Part shown: positions 21,423 to 34,574 of the stretch, in pieces | How the letters are laid out: every line of letters starts with the position of its first letter | Numbering within the stretch: position 1 is the first letter of the stretch | NCBI GenBank assembly: GCA_949126835.1 | Contig: CASBPS010000165.1 | Location: forward strand, 248,001-312,000 | DNA from: Anisus vortex | Lineage: Eukaryota > Mollusca > Gastropoda > Planorbidae | Length of the DNA stretch: 64,000 nucleotides | Direction of reading: 5' to 3' | Translations under genes and position numbers: made by a program | Notes under the pieces: model-generated | What the model saw: only the letters and a program-made list of their open reading frames with translations | The model's database searches: none | Told to the model about the DNA's origin: nothing

Positions 21423-24252
21423 AAATCTGCTATTCAAGTCGTTGTACCAAAAGCCAAAACCACAAATCTGCTTTTGTACGGCCAGAAAAGGAGCCCAAAC
21501 CACAAATCTGCTGTTTAAGGCCAAAAGAGAAGCAAAAACTAGAAATCTGCTATTCAAGACGTTGTACGGACTGTGGAAACGCCAAAACCACAAATCTGCT
21601 TTTGTACGGCCAGTAGAGAAGCCAAAACCACAAATCTGCTGTTTTACGGTTAGAAAAGAAGCCAAAACAAGAAATCTGCTATTCAAGTCGTTGTACGGAT
21701 TGTGGAAAAGCCAAAACCACAAATCTGCTTTTGTACGGCCAGAATAGGAGCCAAAACCAGAAATCTGCTTTTCAAGTCGTTGTACGGTTTCTGAGAAGCC
21801 AAAACCACAAATCTGCTTTTGTACGGCCAGTAGAGAAGCCAAAACCACAAATCTGCTGTATTACGGCGAAAAGAGAAGCAAAAACCACAAATCTGCTATT
21901 CAAGTCGTTGTACGGCCAGAACAGAAGCACCATTAGCACAAATCTGCTAGTCAAGTCGTTGTACGGTTTGTGGAGAAGCCAAAACAACAAATCTGCTTTT
22001 TAAGTCCTTGTCCGGCCAGAAAAGAAGCCAAAACTAGAAATCTGCTATTCAAGTCGTCGTACGGTTTGTGGAGAGAGCCAAAACCATAAATCTGTTTTTG
22101 TACGGCCAGAAAAGGAGCCAAAACCAGAAATCTGCTTTTCAAGTCTTTGTACGGTTTCTGGAAAAGCCAAAACCACAAATCTGCTTTTGTACGGCCAGTA
22201 GAGAAGCCAAAACCACAAATCTGCTGTATTACGGCGAAAAAAAAAAGCCAAAACCACAAATCTGCTATTCAAGTCGTTGTACGGCCAGAACAGAAGCACC
22301 ATTACCACAAATCTGCTAGTCAAGTCGTTGTACGGTTTGTTGAGAAGCCAAAACAACAAATCTGCTTTTTAAGTCCTTGTACGGCCAGAAAAGAAGCCAA
22401 AACTAGAAATCTGCTATTCAAGTCGTTGTACGGTTTGTGGAGAGAGCCAAAACCACAAATCTGCTTTTGTACGGCCAGTAGAGAAGCCAAAACCACAAAT
22501 CTGCTGTATTACGGCGAAAAGAGAAGCCAAAACCACAAATCTGCTATTCAAGTCGTTGTACGGCCAGAACAGAAGCACCATTACCACAAATCTGCTAGTC
22601 AAGTCGTTGTACGGTTTGTTGAGAAGCCAAAACAACAAATCTGCTTTTTAAGTCCTTGTACGGCCAGAAAAGAAGCCAAAACTAGAAATCTGCTATTCAA
22701 GTCGTTGTACGGTTTGTGGAGAGAGCCAAAACCATAAATCTGCTGTGTTACGGCCAAAAGAGAAGCTAAAACCCACAAATCTTCTTGTCAAGTCGTTGGA
22801 CGGCCAGAAAAGAAGCCAAAACAAGAAATCTGCTATTCAAGTCGTTGTACGGATTGTGGAAAAGCCAAAACCACAAATCTGCTTTTGTACGGCCAGAAAA
22901 GGAGCCAAAACCAGAAATCTGCTTTTCAAGTCGTTGTACGGTTTCTGGAGAAGCCAAAACCACAAATCTGCTTTTGTACGTCTAGTAGAGAAGCCAAAAC
23001 TACAAATCTGCTGTATTTGGCGAAAAGAGAAGCCAAAACCACAAATCTGCTATTCAAGTCGTTGTACGGCCAGAACAGAAGCACCATTACCACAAATCTG
23101 CTAGTCAAGTCGTTGTACGGTTTGTTGAGAAGCCAAAACAACAAATCTGCTTTTTAAGTCCTTGTACGGCCAGAAAAAAAAGCCAAAACTAGAAATCTGC
23201 TATTCAAGTCGTTGTACGGTTTATGGAGAGAGCCAAAACCATAAATCTGCTGTTTTTACGGCCAGAAAAGAAGCCAAAACAAGAAATCTGCTATTCAAGT
23301 CGTCGTAACGTACGGTTTGTGGAGAGAGCCAAAACCATAAATCTGTTTTTGTACGGCCAGAAAAGGAGCCAAAACCAGAAATCTGCTTTTCAAGTCTTTG
23401 TACGGTTTCTGGAAAAGCCAAAACCACAAATCTGCTTTTGTACGGCCAGTAGAGAAGCCAAAACCACAAATCTGCTGTATTACGGCGAAAAGAGAAGCCA
23501 AAACCACAAATCTGCTATTCAAATCGTTGTACGGCCAGAACAGAAGCACCATTACCACAAATCTGCTAGTCAAGTCGTTGTACGGTTTGTTGAGAAGCCA
23601 AAACAACAAATCTGCTTTTTAAGTCCTTGTACGGCCAGAAAAGAAGCCAAAACTAGAAATCTGCTATTCAAGTCGTTGTACGGTTTGTGGAGAGAGCCAA
23701 AACCATAAATCTGCTGTGTTACGGCCAAAAGAGAAGCTTAAACCACAAATCTTCTTGTCAAGTCGGTTGGACGGCCAGAAAAGAAGCCAAAACAAGAAAT
23801 CTGCTATTCAAGTCGTTGTACGGATTGTGGAAAAGCCAAAACCACAAATCTGCTTTTGTACGGCCAGAAAAGGAGCCAAAACCAGAAATCTGCTTTTCAA
23901 GTCGTTGTACGGTTTCTGGAGAAGCCAAAACCACAAATCTGCTTTTGTACGTCTAGTAGAGAAGCCAAAACTACAAATCTGCTGTATTTGGCGAAAAGAA
24001 AAGCCAAAACCACAAATCTGCTATTCAAGTCGTTGTACGGCCAGAACAGAAGCACCATTACCACAAATCTGCTAGTCAAGTCGTTGTACGGTTTGTTGAG
24101 AAGCCAAAACAACAAATCTGCTTTTTAAGTCCTTGTACGGCCAGAAAAAAAGCCAAAACTAGAAATCTGCTATTCAAGTCGTTGTACGGTTTATGGAGAG
24201 AGCCAAAACCATAAATCTGCTGTTTTACGGCCAGAAAAGAAGCCAAAACAAG
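21423..24252. repeat. Mosaic HOR unit, 2,830 bp, rich in 1-bp indels
   Basis: U-V-W-X-A-Z-K-L-M, octamer, A to F with an F/A end (22410-22459), A to F again, I-J-K-L-M, N-O-C-D-E-F, T, then F carrying a 5-bp insertion (23292-23346), G-H, A to F, I-J-K-L-M, N-O-C-D-E-F-T. 62 monomers. The exact length is met only after counting one-base changes in W, M, B, I, E, T and J and the 5-bp insertion. Confidence 0.9.
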
Positions 24253-27200
24253 AAATCTGCTATTCAAGTCGTTGTACCAAAAGCCAAAACCACAAATCTG
24301 CTTTTGTACGGCCAGAAAAGGAGCCAAAACCACAAATCTGCTGTTTTAAGGCCAAAAGAGAAGCAAAAACCAGAAATCTGCTATTCAAGTCGTTGTACGG
24401 ACTGTGGAAACGCCAAAACAAAAAATCTGCTTTTGTACGGCCAGTAGAGAAGCCAAAACCACAAATCTGCTGTTTTACGGTTAGAAAAGAAGCCAAAACA
24501 AGAAATCTGCTATTCAAGTCGTTGTACGGATTGTGGAAAAGCCAAAACCACAAATCTGCTTTTGTACGGCCAGAATAGGAGCCAAAACCAGAAATCTGCT
24601 TTTCAAGTCGTTGTACGGTTTCTGGAGAAGCCGAAACCACAAATCTGCTTTTGTACGGCCAGTAGAGAAGCCAAAACCACAAATCTGCTGTATTACGGCG
24701 AAAAGAGAAGCCAAAACCACAAATCTGCTATTCAAGTCGTTGTACGGCCAGAACAGAAGCACCATTAGCACAAATCTGCTAGTCAAGTCGTTGTACGGTT
24801 TGTGGAGAAGCCAAAACAACAAATCTGCTTTTTAAGTCCTTGTACGGCCAGAAAAGAAGCCAAAACTAGAAATCTGCTATTCAAGTCGTCGTACGGTTTG
24901 TGGAGAGAGCCAAAACCATAAATCTGTTTTTGTACGGCAGAAAAGGAGCCAAAACCAGAAATCTGCTTTTCAAGTCTTTGTACGGTTTCTGGAGAAGCCA
25001 AAACCACAAATCTGCTTTTGTACGGCCAGTAGAGAAGCCAAAACCACAAATCTGCTGTATTACGGCGAAAAGAGAAGCCAAAACCACAAATCTGCTATTC
25101 AAGTCGTTGTACGGCCAGAACAGAAGCACCATTACCACAAATCTGCTATTCAAGTCGTTGTACGGTTTGTGGAGAAGCCAAAACAACAAATCTGCTTTTT
25201 AAGTCCTTGTACGGCCAGAAAAGAAGCCAAAACTAGAAATCTGCTATTCAAGTCGTTGTACGGTTTGTGGAGAGAGCCAAAACCATAAATCTGCTTTTGT
25301 ACGGCCAGAAAAGGAGCCAAAACCACAAATCTGCTGTTTTAAGGCCAAAAGAGAAGCAAAAACCAGAAATATGCTATTCAAGTCGTTGTACGGACTGTGG
25401 AAACGCCAAAACCACAAATCTGCTTTTGTACGGCCAGAATAGGAGCCAAAACCAGAAATCTGCTTTTCAAGTCGTTGTACGGTTTCTGGAGAAGCCAAAA
25501 CCACAAATCTGCTTTTGTACGGCCAGTAGAGAAGCCAAAACCACAAATCTGCTGTATTACGCGAAAAGAGAAGCCAAAACCATAAATCTGCTATTCAAGT
25601 CGTTGTACGGCCAGAACAGAAGCACCATTAGCACAAATCTGCTAGTCAAGTCGTTGTACGGTTTGTGGAGAAGCCAAAACAACAAATCTGCTTTTTAAGT
25701 CCTTGTACGGCCAGAAAAGAAGCCAAAACTAGAAATCTGCTATTCAAGTCGTCGTACGGTTTGTGGAGAGAGCCAAAACCATAAATCTGTTTTTGTACGG
25801 CCAGAAAAGGAGCCAAAACCAGAAATCTGCTTTTCAAGTCTTTGTACGGTTTCAGGAGAAGCCAAAACCACAAATCTGTTTTTGTACGGCCAGTAGAGAA
25901 GCCAAAACCACAAATCTGCTGTATTACGGCGAAAAGAGAAGCCAAAACCACAAATCTGCTATTCAAGTCGTTGTACGGCCAGAACAGAAGCACCATTAGC
26001 ACAAATCTGCTAGTCAAGTCGTTGTACGGTTTGTGGAGAAGCCAAAACAACAAATCTGCTTTTTAAGTCCTTGTCCGGCCAGAAAAGAAGCCAAAACTAG
26101 AAATCTGCTATTCAAGTCGTCGTACGGTTTGTGGAGAGAGCCAAAACCATAAATCTGTTTTTGTACGGCCAGAAAAGGAGCCAAAACCAGAAATCTGCTT
26201 TTCAAGTCTTTGTACGGTTTCTGGAAAAGCCAAAACCACAAATCTGCTTTTGTACGGCCAGTAGAGAAGCCAAAACCACAAATCTGCTGTATTACGGCGA
26301 AAAGAGAAGCCAAAACCACAAATCTGCTATTCAAGTCGTTGTACGGCCAGAACAGAAGCACCATTACCACAAATCTGCTAGTCAAGTCGTTGTACGGTTT
26401 GTTGAGAAGCCAAAACAACAAATCTGCTTTTTAAGTCCTTGTACGGCCAGAAAAGAAGCCAAAACTAGAAATCTGCTATTCAAGTCGTTGTACGGTTTGT
26501 GGAGAGAGCCAAAACCATAAATCTGCTGTGTTACGGCCAAAAGAGAAGCTAAAACCACAAATCTTCTTGTCAAGTCGTTGGACGGCCAGAAAAGAAGCCA
26601 AAACAAGAAATCTGCTATTCAAGTCGTCGTACGGTTTGTGGAGAGAGCCAAAACCATAAATCTGTTTTTGTACGGCCAGAAAAGGAGCCAAAACCAGAAA
26701 TCTGCTTTTCAAGTCTTTGTACGGTTTCTGGAGAAGCCAAAACCACAAATCTGTTTTTGTACGGCCAGTAGAGAAGCCAAAACCACAAATCTGCTGTATT
26801 ACGGCGAAAAGAGAAGCCAAAACCACAAATCTGCTATTCAAGTCGTTGTACGGCCAGAACAGAAGCACCATTACCACAAATCTGCTAGTCAAGTCGTTGT
26901 AAGGTTTGTGGAGAAGCCAAAACAACAAATCTGCTTTTTAAGTCCTTGTACGGCCAGAAAAGAAGCCAAAACTAGAAATCTGCTATTCAAGTCGTTGTAC
27001 GGTTTGTGGAGAGAGCCAAAACCATATATCTGTTTTTGTACGGCCAGAAAAGGAGCCAAAACCAAAAATCTGCTTTTCAAGTCTTTGTACGGTTTCTGGA
27101 GAAGCCAAAACCACAAATCTGCTTTTGTACGGCCAGTAGAGAAGCCAAAATTACAAATCTGCTGTATTACGGCGAAAAGAGAAGCCAAAACCACAAATCT

Positions 27201-27938
27201 GCTATTCAAGTCGTTGTACGGCCAGAACAGAAGCACCATGACCACAAATCTGCTAGTCAAGTCGTTGTACGGTTTGTTGAGAAGCCAAAACAACAAATCT
27301 GCTTTTTAAGTCCTTGTACGGCCAGAAAAGAAGCCAAAACTAGAAATCTGCTATTCAAGTCGTTGTACGGTTTGTGGAGAGAGCCAAAACCATAAATCTG
27401 CTGTGTTACGGCCAAAAGAGAAGCTAAAACCACAAATCTTCTTGTCAAGTCGTTGGACGGCCAAAAAAGAAGCCAAAAAAAGAAATCTGCCATTCAAGTC
27501 GTTGTACGGATTGTGGAAAAGCCAAAACCACAAATCTGCTTTTGTACGGCCAGAAAAGGTACCAAAACCAGAAATCTGCTTTTCAAGTCGTTGTACGGTT
27601 TCTGGAGAAGCCAAAACCACAAATCTGCTTTTGTACGTCTAGTAGAGAAGCCAAAACCACAAATCTGCTGTATTTGGCGAAAAGAGAAGCCAAATCCACA
27701 AATCTGCTATTCAAGTCGTTGTACGGCCAGAACAGAAGCACCATTACCACAAATCTGCTAGTCAAGTCGTTGTACGGTTTGTTGAGAAGCCAAAACAACA
27801 AATCTGCGTTTTAAGTCCTTGTACGGCCAGAAAAAAAGCCAAAACTAGAAATCTGCTATTCAAGTCGTTGTACGGTTTATGGAGAGAGCCAAAGCCATAA
27901 ATCTGCTGTTTTACGGCCAGAAAAGAAGCCAAAACAAG
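24253..27938. repeat. Mosaic HOR unit, 3,686 bp
   Basis: U-V-W-X-A-Z-K-L-M, octamer with 39-bp G (24919-24957, ACGGCAGAAAAGG), A to F with D beginning CTATTCAAG (25139), G/V hybrid (25287), W-X-L-M, octamer with 39-bp B, octamer, A to F, I-J, F directly after J (26608), G-H, octamer, A to F, I-J-K-L-M, N-O-C-D-E-F-T. 81 monomers sum exactly. D near 26901 has GTTGTAAGG, shared with about 50025 and 56836. Confidence 0.91.
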
Positions 27939-29518
27939 AAATCTGCTATTCAAGTCGTTGTACCAAAAGCCAAAACCACAAATCTGCTTTTGTACGGCCA
28001 GAAAAGGAGCCCAAACCACAAATCTGCTGTTTTAAGGCCAAAAGAGAAGCAAAAACTAGAAATCTGCTATTCAAGTCGTTGTACGGACTGTGGAAACGCC
28101 AAAACCACAAATCTGCTTTTGTACGGCCAGTAGAGAAGCCAAAACCACAAATCTGCTGTTTTACGGTTAGAAAAGAAGCCAAAACAAGAAATCTGCTATT
28201 CAAGTCGTTGTACGGATTGTGGAAAAGCCAAAACCACAAATCTGCTTTTGTACGGCCAGAATAGGAGCCAAAACCAGAAATCTGCTTTTCAAGTCGTTGT
28301 ACGGTTTCTGGAGAAGCCAAAACCACAAATCTGCTTTTGTACGGCCAGTAGAGAAGCCAAAACCACAAATCTGCTGTATTACGGCGAAAAGAGAAGCCAA
28401 AACCACAAATCTGCTATTCAAGTCGTTGTACGGCCAGAACAGAAGCACCATTAGCACAAATCTGCTAGTCAAGTCGTTGTACGGTTTGTGGAGAAGCCAA
28501 AACAACAAATCTGCTTTTTAAGTTCTTGTCCGGCCAGAAAAGAAGCCAAAACTAGAAATCTGCTATTCAAGTCGTCGTACGGTTTGTGGAGAGAGCCAAA
28601 ACCATAAATCTGTTTTTGTACGGCCAGAAAAGGAGCCAAAACCAGAAATCTGCTTTTCAAGTCTTTGTACGGTTTCTGGAAAAGCCAAAACCACAAATCT
28701 GCTTTTGTACGGCCAGTAGAGAAGCCAAAACCACAAATCTGCTGTATTACGGCGAAAAAAAAAGCCAAAACCACAAATCTGCTATTCAAGTCGTTGTACG
28801 GCCAGAACAGTAGCACCATTACCACAAATCTGCTAGTCAAGTCGTTGTACGGTTTGTTGAGAAGCCAAAACAACAAATCTGCTTTTTAAGTCCTTGTACG
28901 GCCAGAAAAGAAGCCAAAACTAGAAATCTGCTATTCAAGTCGTTGTACGGTTTGTGGAGAGAGCCAAAACCATAAATCTGCTGTGTTACGGCCAAAAGAG
29001 AAGCTAAAACCACAAATCTTCTTGTCAAGTCGTTGGACGGCCAGAAAAGAAGCCAAAACAAGAAATCTGCTATTCAAGTCGTTGTACGGATTGTGGAAAA
29101 GCCAAAACCACAAATCTGCTTTTGTACGGCCAGAAAAGGAGCCAAAACCAGAAATCTGCTTTTCAAGTCGTTGTACGGTTTCTGGAGAAGCCAAAACCAC
29201 AAATCTGCTTTTGTACGTCTAGTAGAGAAGCCAAAACTACAAATCTGCTGTATTTGGCGAAAAGAGAAGCCAAAACCACAAATCTGCTTTTCAAGTCGTT
29301 GTACGGCCAGAACAGAAGCACCATTACCACAAATCTGCTGGTCAAGTCGTTGTACGGTTTGTTGAGAAGCCAAAACAACAAATCTGCTTTTTAAGTCCTT
29401 GTACGGCCAGAAAAAAAGCCAAAACTAGAAATCTGCTATTCAAGTCGTTGTACGGTTTATGGAGAGAGCCAAAACCATAAATCTGCTGTTTTACGGCCAG
29501 AAAAGAAGCCAAAACAAG
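27939..29518. repeat. Canonical 1,580-bp HOR unit
   Basis: Thirty-five monomers in canonical order. Distinguishing variants: GCCCAAACCAC in V (about 28011), TTGTCCGG in E (about 28528), a run of nine A in B near 28754 where others read AAAAGAGAA, and GAACAGTAGC in C near 28806. Confidence 0.94.
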
Positions 29519-30640
29519 AAATCTGCTATTCAAGTCGTTGTACCAAAAGCGAAAACCACAAATCTGCTTTTGTACGGCCAGAAAAGGAGCCAAAACCACA
29601 AATCTGCTGTTTTAAGGCCAAAAGAGAAGCAAAAACCAGAAATCTGCTATTCAAGTCGTTGTACGGACTGTGGAAACGCCAAAACAAAAAATCTGCTTTT
29701 GTACGGCCAGTAGAGAAGCCAAAACCACAAATCTGCTGTTTTACGGTTAGAAAAGAAGCCAAAACAAGAAATCTGCTATTCAAGTCGTTGTACGGATTGT
29801 GGAAAAGCCAAAACCACAAATCTGCTTTTGTACGGCCAGAATAGGAGCCAAAACCAGAAATCTGCTTTTCAAGTCGTTGTACGGTTTCTGGAGAAGCCGA
29901 AACCACAAATCTGCTTTTGTACGGCCAGTAGAGAAGCCAAAACCACAAATCTGCTGTATTACGGCGAAAAGAGAAGCCAAAACCACAAATCTGCTATTCA
30001 AGTCGTTGTACGGCCAGAACAGAAGCACCATTACCTCAAATCTGCTAGTCAAGTCGTTGTACGGTTTGTTGAGAAGCCAAAACAACAAATCTGCTTTTTA
30101 AGTCCTTGTACGCCAGAAAAGAAGCCAAAACTAGAAATCTGCTATTCAAGTCGTTGTACGGTTTGTGGAGAGAGCCAAAACCATAAATCTGCTGTGTTAC
30201 GGCCAAAAGAGAAGCTAAAACCACAAATCTTCTTGTCAAGTCGTTGGACGGCCAGAAAAGAAGCCAAAACAAGAAATCTGCTTTTCAAGTCGTTGTACGG
30301 TTTCTGGAGAAGCCAAAACCACAAATCTGCTTTTGTACGTCTAGTAGAGAAGCCAAAACCACAAATCTGCTGTATTTGGCGAAAAGAGAAGCCAAATCCA
30401 CAAATCTGCTATTCAAGTCGTTGTACGGCCAGAACAGAAGCACCATTACCACAAATCTGCTAGTCAAGTCGTTGTACGGTTTGTTGAGAAGCCAAAACAA
30501 CAAATCTGCTTTTTAAGTCCTTGTACGGCCAGAAAAAAAGCCAAAACTAGAAATCTGCTATTCAAGTCGTTGTACGGTTTATGGAGAGAGCCAAAACCAT
30601 AAATCTGCTGTTTTACGGCCAGAAAAGAAGCCAAAACAAG
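29519..30640. repeat. HOR unit, 1,122 bp, no octamer, K-L lost
   Basis: U-V-W-X-A-Z-K-L-M, A to F, I-J, M, N-O-C-D-E-F-T. Same arrangement as 20299-21422. E is 1 bp short (GTACGCCAGAAAAG near 30109-30122). Private changes: AAAGCGAAAACC in U and TTACCTCAAATC in C. Confidence 0.92.
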
Positions 30641-32220
30641 AAATCTGCTATTCAAGTCGTTGTACCAAAAGCCAAAACCACAAATCTGCTTTTGTACGGC
30701 CAGAAAAGGAGCCCAAACCACAAATCTGCTGTTTTAAGGCCAAAAGAGAAGCAAAAACTAGAAATCTGCTATTCAAGACGTTGTACGGACTGTGGAAACG
30801 CCAAAACCACAAATCTGCTTTTGTACGGCCAGTAGAGAAGCCAAAACCACAAATCTGCTGTTTTACGGTTAGAAAAGAAGCCAAAACAAGAAATCTGCTA
30901 TTCAAGTCGTTGTACGGATTGTGGAAAAGCCAAAACCACAAATCTGCTTTTGTACGGCCAGAATAGGAGCCAAAACCAGAAATCTGCTTTTCAAGTCGTT
31001 GTACGGTTTCTGGAGAAGCCAAAACCACAAATCTGCTTTTGTACGGCCAGTAGAGAAGCCAAAACCACAAATCTGCTGTATTACGGCGAAAAGAGAAGCC
31101 AAAACCACAAATCTGCTATTCAAGTCGTTGTACGGCCAGAACAGAAGCACCATTAGCACAAATCTGCTAGTCAAGTCGTTGTACGGTTTGTGGAGAAGCC
31201 AAAACAACAAATCTGCTTTTTAAGTCCTTGTCCGGCCAGAAAAGAAGCCAAAACTAGAAATCTGCTATTCAAGTCGTCGTACGGTTTGTGGAGAGAGCCA
31301 AAACCATAAATCTGTTTTTGTACGGCCAGAAAAGGAGCCAAAACCAGAAATCTGCTTTTCAAGTCTTTGTACGGTTTCTGGAAAAGCCAAAACCACAAAT
31401 CTGCTTTTGTACGGCCAGTAGAGAAGCCAAAACCACAAATCTGCTGTATTACGGCGAAAAAAAAAGCCAAAACCACAAATCTGCTATTCAAGTCGTTGTA
31501 CGGCCAGAACAGAAGCACCATTACCACAAATCTGCTAGTCAAGTCGTTGTACGGTTTGTTGAGAAGCCAAAACAACAAATCTGCTTTTTAAGTCCTTGTA
31601 CGGCCAGAAAAAAAGCCAAAACTAGAAATCTGCTATTCAAGTCGTTGTACGGTTTGTGGAGAGAGCCAAAACCATAAATCTGCTGTGTTACGGCCAAAAG
31701 AGAAGCTAAAACCACAAATCTTCTTGTCAAGTCGTTGGACGGCCAGAAAAGAAGCCAAAACAAGAAATCTGCTATTCAAGTCGTTGTACGGATTGTGGAA
31801 AAGCCAAAACCACAAATCTGCTTTTGTACGGCCAGAAAAGGAGCCAAAACCAGAAATCTGCTTTTCAAGTCGTTGTACGGTTTCTGGAGAAGCCAAAACC
31901 ACAAATCTGCTTTTGTACGTCTAGTAGAGAAGCCAAAACTACAAATCTGCTGTATTTGGCGAAAAGAGAAGCCAAAACCACAAATCTGCTATTCAAGTCG
32001 TTGTACGGCTAGAACAGAAGCACCATTACCACAAATCTGCTAGTCAAGTCGTTGTACGGTTTGTTGAGAAGCCAAAACAACAAATCTGCTTTTTAAGTCC
32101 TTGTACGGCCAGAAAAAAAGCCAAAACTAGAAATCTGCTATTCAAGTCGTTGTACGGTTTATGGAGAGAGCCAAAACCATAAATCTGCTGTTTTACGGCC
32201 AGAAAAGAAGCCAAAACAAG
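30641..32220. repeat. Canonical 1,580-bp HOR unit
   Basis: Thirty-five monomers in canonical order. It shares TTCAAGACGTTG in W/X (about 30773-30783), GCCCAAACC in V and the nine-A B monomer (about 31456) with the unit at 36620, its copy 5,979 bp downstream. Confidence 0.94.
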
Positions 32221-34574
32221 AAATCTGCTTTTCAAGTCGTTGTACCAAAAGCCAAAACCACAAATCTGCTTTTGTACGGCCAGAAAAGGAGCCAAAACCA
32301 CAAATCTGCTGTTTTGAGGCCAAAAGAGAAGCAAAAACCAGAAATCTGCTATTCAAATCGTTGTACGGACTGTGGAAACGCCAAAACAAAAAATCTGCTT
32401 TTGTACGGCCAGTAGAGAAGCCAAAACCACAAATCTGCTGTTTTACGGTTAGAAAAGAAGCCAAAACAAGAAATCTGCTATTCAAGTCGTTGTACGGATT
32501 GTGGAAAAGCCAAAACCACAAATCTGCTTTTGTACGGCCAGAATAGGAGCCAAAACCAGAAATCTGCTTTTCAAGTCGTTGTACGGTTTCTGGAGAAGCC
32601 GAAACCACAAATCTGCTTTTGTACGGCCAGTAGAGAAGCCAAAACCACAAATCTGCTGTATTACGGCGAAAAGAGAAGCCAAAACCACAAATTTGCTATT
32701 CAAGTCGTTGTACGGCCAGAACAGAAGCACCATTAGCACAAATCTGCTAGTCAAGTCGTTGTACGGTTTGTGGAGAAGCCAAAACAACAAATCTGCTTTT
32801 TAAGTCCTTGTACGGCCAGAAAAGAAGCCAAAACTAGAAATCTGCTATTCAAGTCGTCGTACGGTTTGTGGAGAGAGCCAAAACCATAAATCTGTTTTTG
32901 TACGGCCAGAAAAGGAGCCAAAACCAGAAATCTGCTTTTCAAGTCTTTGTACGGTTTCAGGAGAAGCCAAAACCACAAATCTGCTTTTGTACGGCCAGTA
33001 GAGAAGCCAAAACCACAAATCTGCTGTATTACGGCGAAAAGAGAAGCCAAAACCACAAATCTGCTGTATTACGGCGAAAAGAGAAGCCAAAACCACAAAT
33101 CTGCTATTCAAGTCGTTGTACGGCCAGAACAGAAGCACCATTAGCACAAATCTGCTAGTCAAGTCGTTGTACGGTTTGTGGAGAAGCCAAAACAACAAAT
33201 CTGCTTTTTAAGTCCTTGTCCGGCCAGAAAAGAAGCCAAAACTAGAAATCTGCTATTCAAGTCGTCGTACGGTTTGTGGAGAGAGCCAAAACCATAAATC
33301 TGTTTTTGTACGGCCAGAAAAGGAGCCAAAACCAGAAATCTGCTTTTCAAGTCTTTGTACGGTTTCTGGAAAAGCCAAAACCACAAATCTGCTTTTGTAC
33401 GGCCAGTAGAGAAGCCAAAACCACAAATCTGCTGTATTACGGCGAAAAGAGAAGCCAAAACCACAAATCTGCTATTCAAGTCGTTGTACGGCCAGAACAA
33501 AAGCACCATTACCACAAATCTGCTAGTCAAGTCGTTGTACGGTTTGTGGAGAAGCCAAAACAACAAATCTGCTTTTTAAGTCTTTGTACGGCCAGAAAAG
33601 AAGCCAAAACAAGAAATCTGCTATTCAAGTCTTTGTACGGATTGTGGAAAAGCCAAAACCACAAATCTGCTTTTGTACGGCCAGAAAAGGAGCCAAAACC
33701 AGAAATCTGCTTTTCAAGTCGTTGTACGGTTTCTGGAGAAGCCAAAACCACAAATCTGCTTTTGTACGTCTAGTAGAGAAGCCAAAACCACAAATCTGCT
33801 GTATTTGGCGAAAAGAGAAGCCAAAACCACAAATCTGCTATTCAAGTCGTTGTACGGCCAGAACAGAAGCACCATTACCACAAATCTGCTAGTCAAGTCG
33901 TTGTACGGTTTGTTGAGAAGCCAAAACCACAAATCTGCTTTTTAAGTCCTTGTACGGCCAGAAAAGAAGCCAAAACTAGAAATCTGCTATTCAAGTCGTT
34001 GTACGGTTTTTGGAGAGAGCCAAAACCATAAATCTGCTGTGTTACGGCCAAAAGAGAAGCTAAAACCACAAATCTTCTTGTCAAGTCGTTGGACGGCCAG
34101 AAAAGAAGCCAAAACAAGAAATCTGCTATTCAAGTCGTTGTACGGATTGTGGAAAAGCCAAAACCACAAATCTGCTTTTGTACGGCCAGAAAAGGAGCCA
34201 AAACCAGAAATCTGCTTTTCAAGTCGTTGTACGGTTTCTGGAGAAGCCAAAACCACAAATCTGCTTTTGTACGTCTAGTAGAGAAGCCAAAACCACAAAT
34301 CTTCTGTATTCGGCGAAAAGAGAAGCCAAAACCACAAATCTGCTATTCAAGTCGTTGTACGGCCAGAACAGAAGCACCATTACCACAAATCTGCTAGTCA
34401 AGTCGTTGTACGGTTTGTTGAGAAGCCAAAACAACAAATCTGCTTTTTAAGTCCTTGTACGGCCAGAAAAAAAGCCAAAACTAGAAATCTGCTATTCAAG
34501 TCGTTGTACGGTTTATGGAGAGAGCCAAAACCATAAATTTGCTGTTTTACGGCCAGAAAAGAAGCCAAAACAAG
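32221..34574. repeat. HOR unit, 2,354 bp, with chimeric 505-bp block and doubled B
   Basis: U-V-W-X-A-Z-K-L-M, octamer, octamer with B doubled (33017 and 33057), A-B-C-D, E/J hybrid, K-L-M, N-O-C-D-E-F, I-J-K-L-M, N-O-C-D-E-F-T. 52 monomers. The block N-O-C-D-E-F-I-J-K-L-M (33752-34256, 505 bp) joins the third HOR block to the second. It is the hallmark of units from here to 47 kb. Confidence 0.92.

Noticed and set aside
22240..22260. Poly-A tail of a retroelement (run of ten A)
   Set aside because: It is the B monomer AAAAGAGAA in which two G became A, plus one extra A. The same nine-A version without the extra base occurs in other units (28754, 31456, 37436, 61970).
23292..23346. Target-site duplication from a mobile element at the 5-bp insertion
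   Set aside because: No element sequence accompanies it and the 5 bp resemble the adjacent CGTACGG. A repair slip or sequencing error is simpler.
26578..27309. Open reading frame of 243 codons, among hundreds of similar ones on both strands (also 12943-13641, 56575-57279, 8362-9000)
   Set aside because: All are translations of the satellite in arbitrary frames. 368, 1,580 and most monomer lengths are not multiples of 3, so no frame persists across units. Overlapping frames are open on both strands, and the peptides are low-complexity repeats of the same few motifs. Automated annotation would report these as hypothetical proteins in error.
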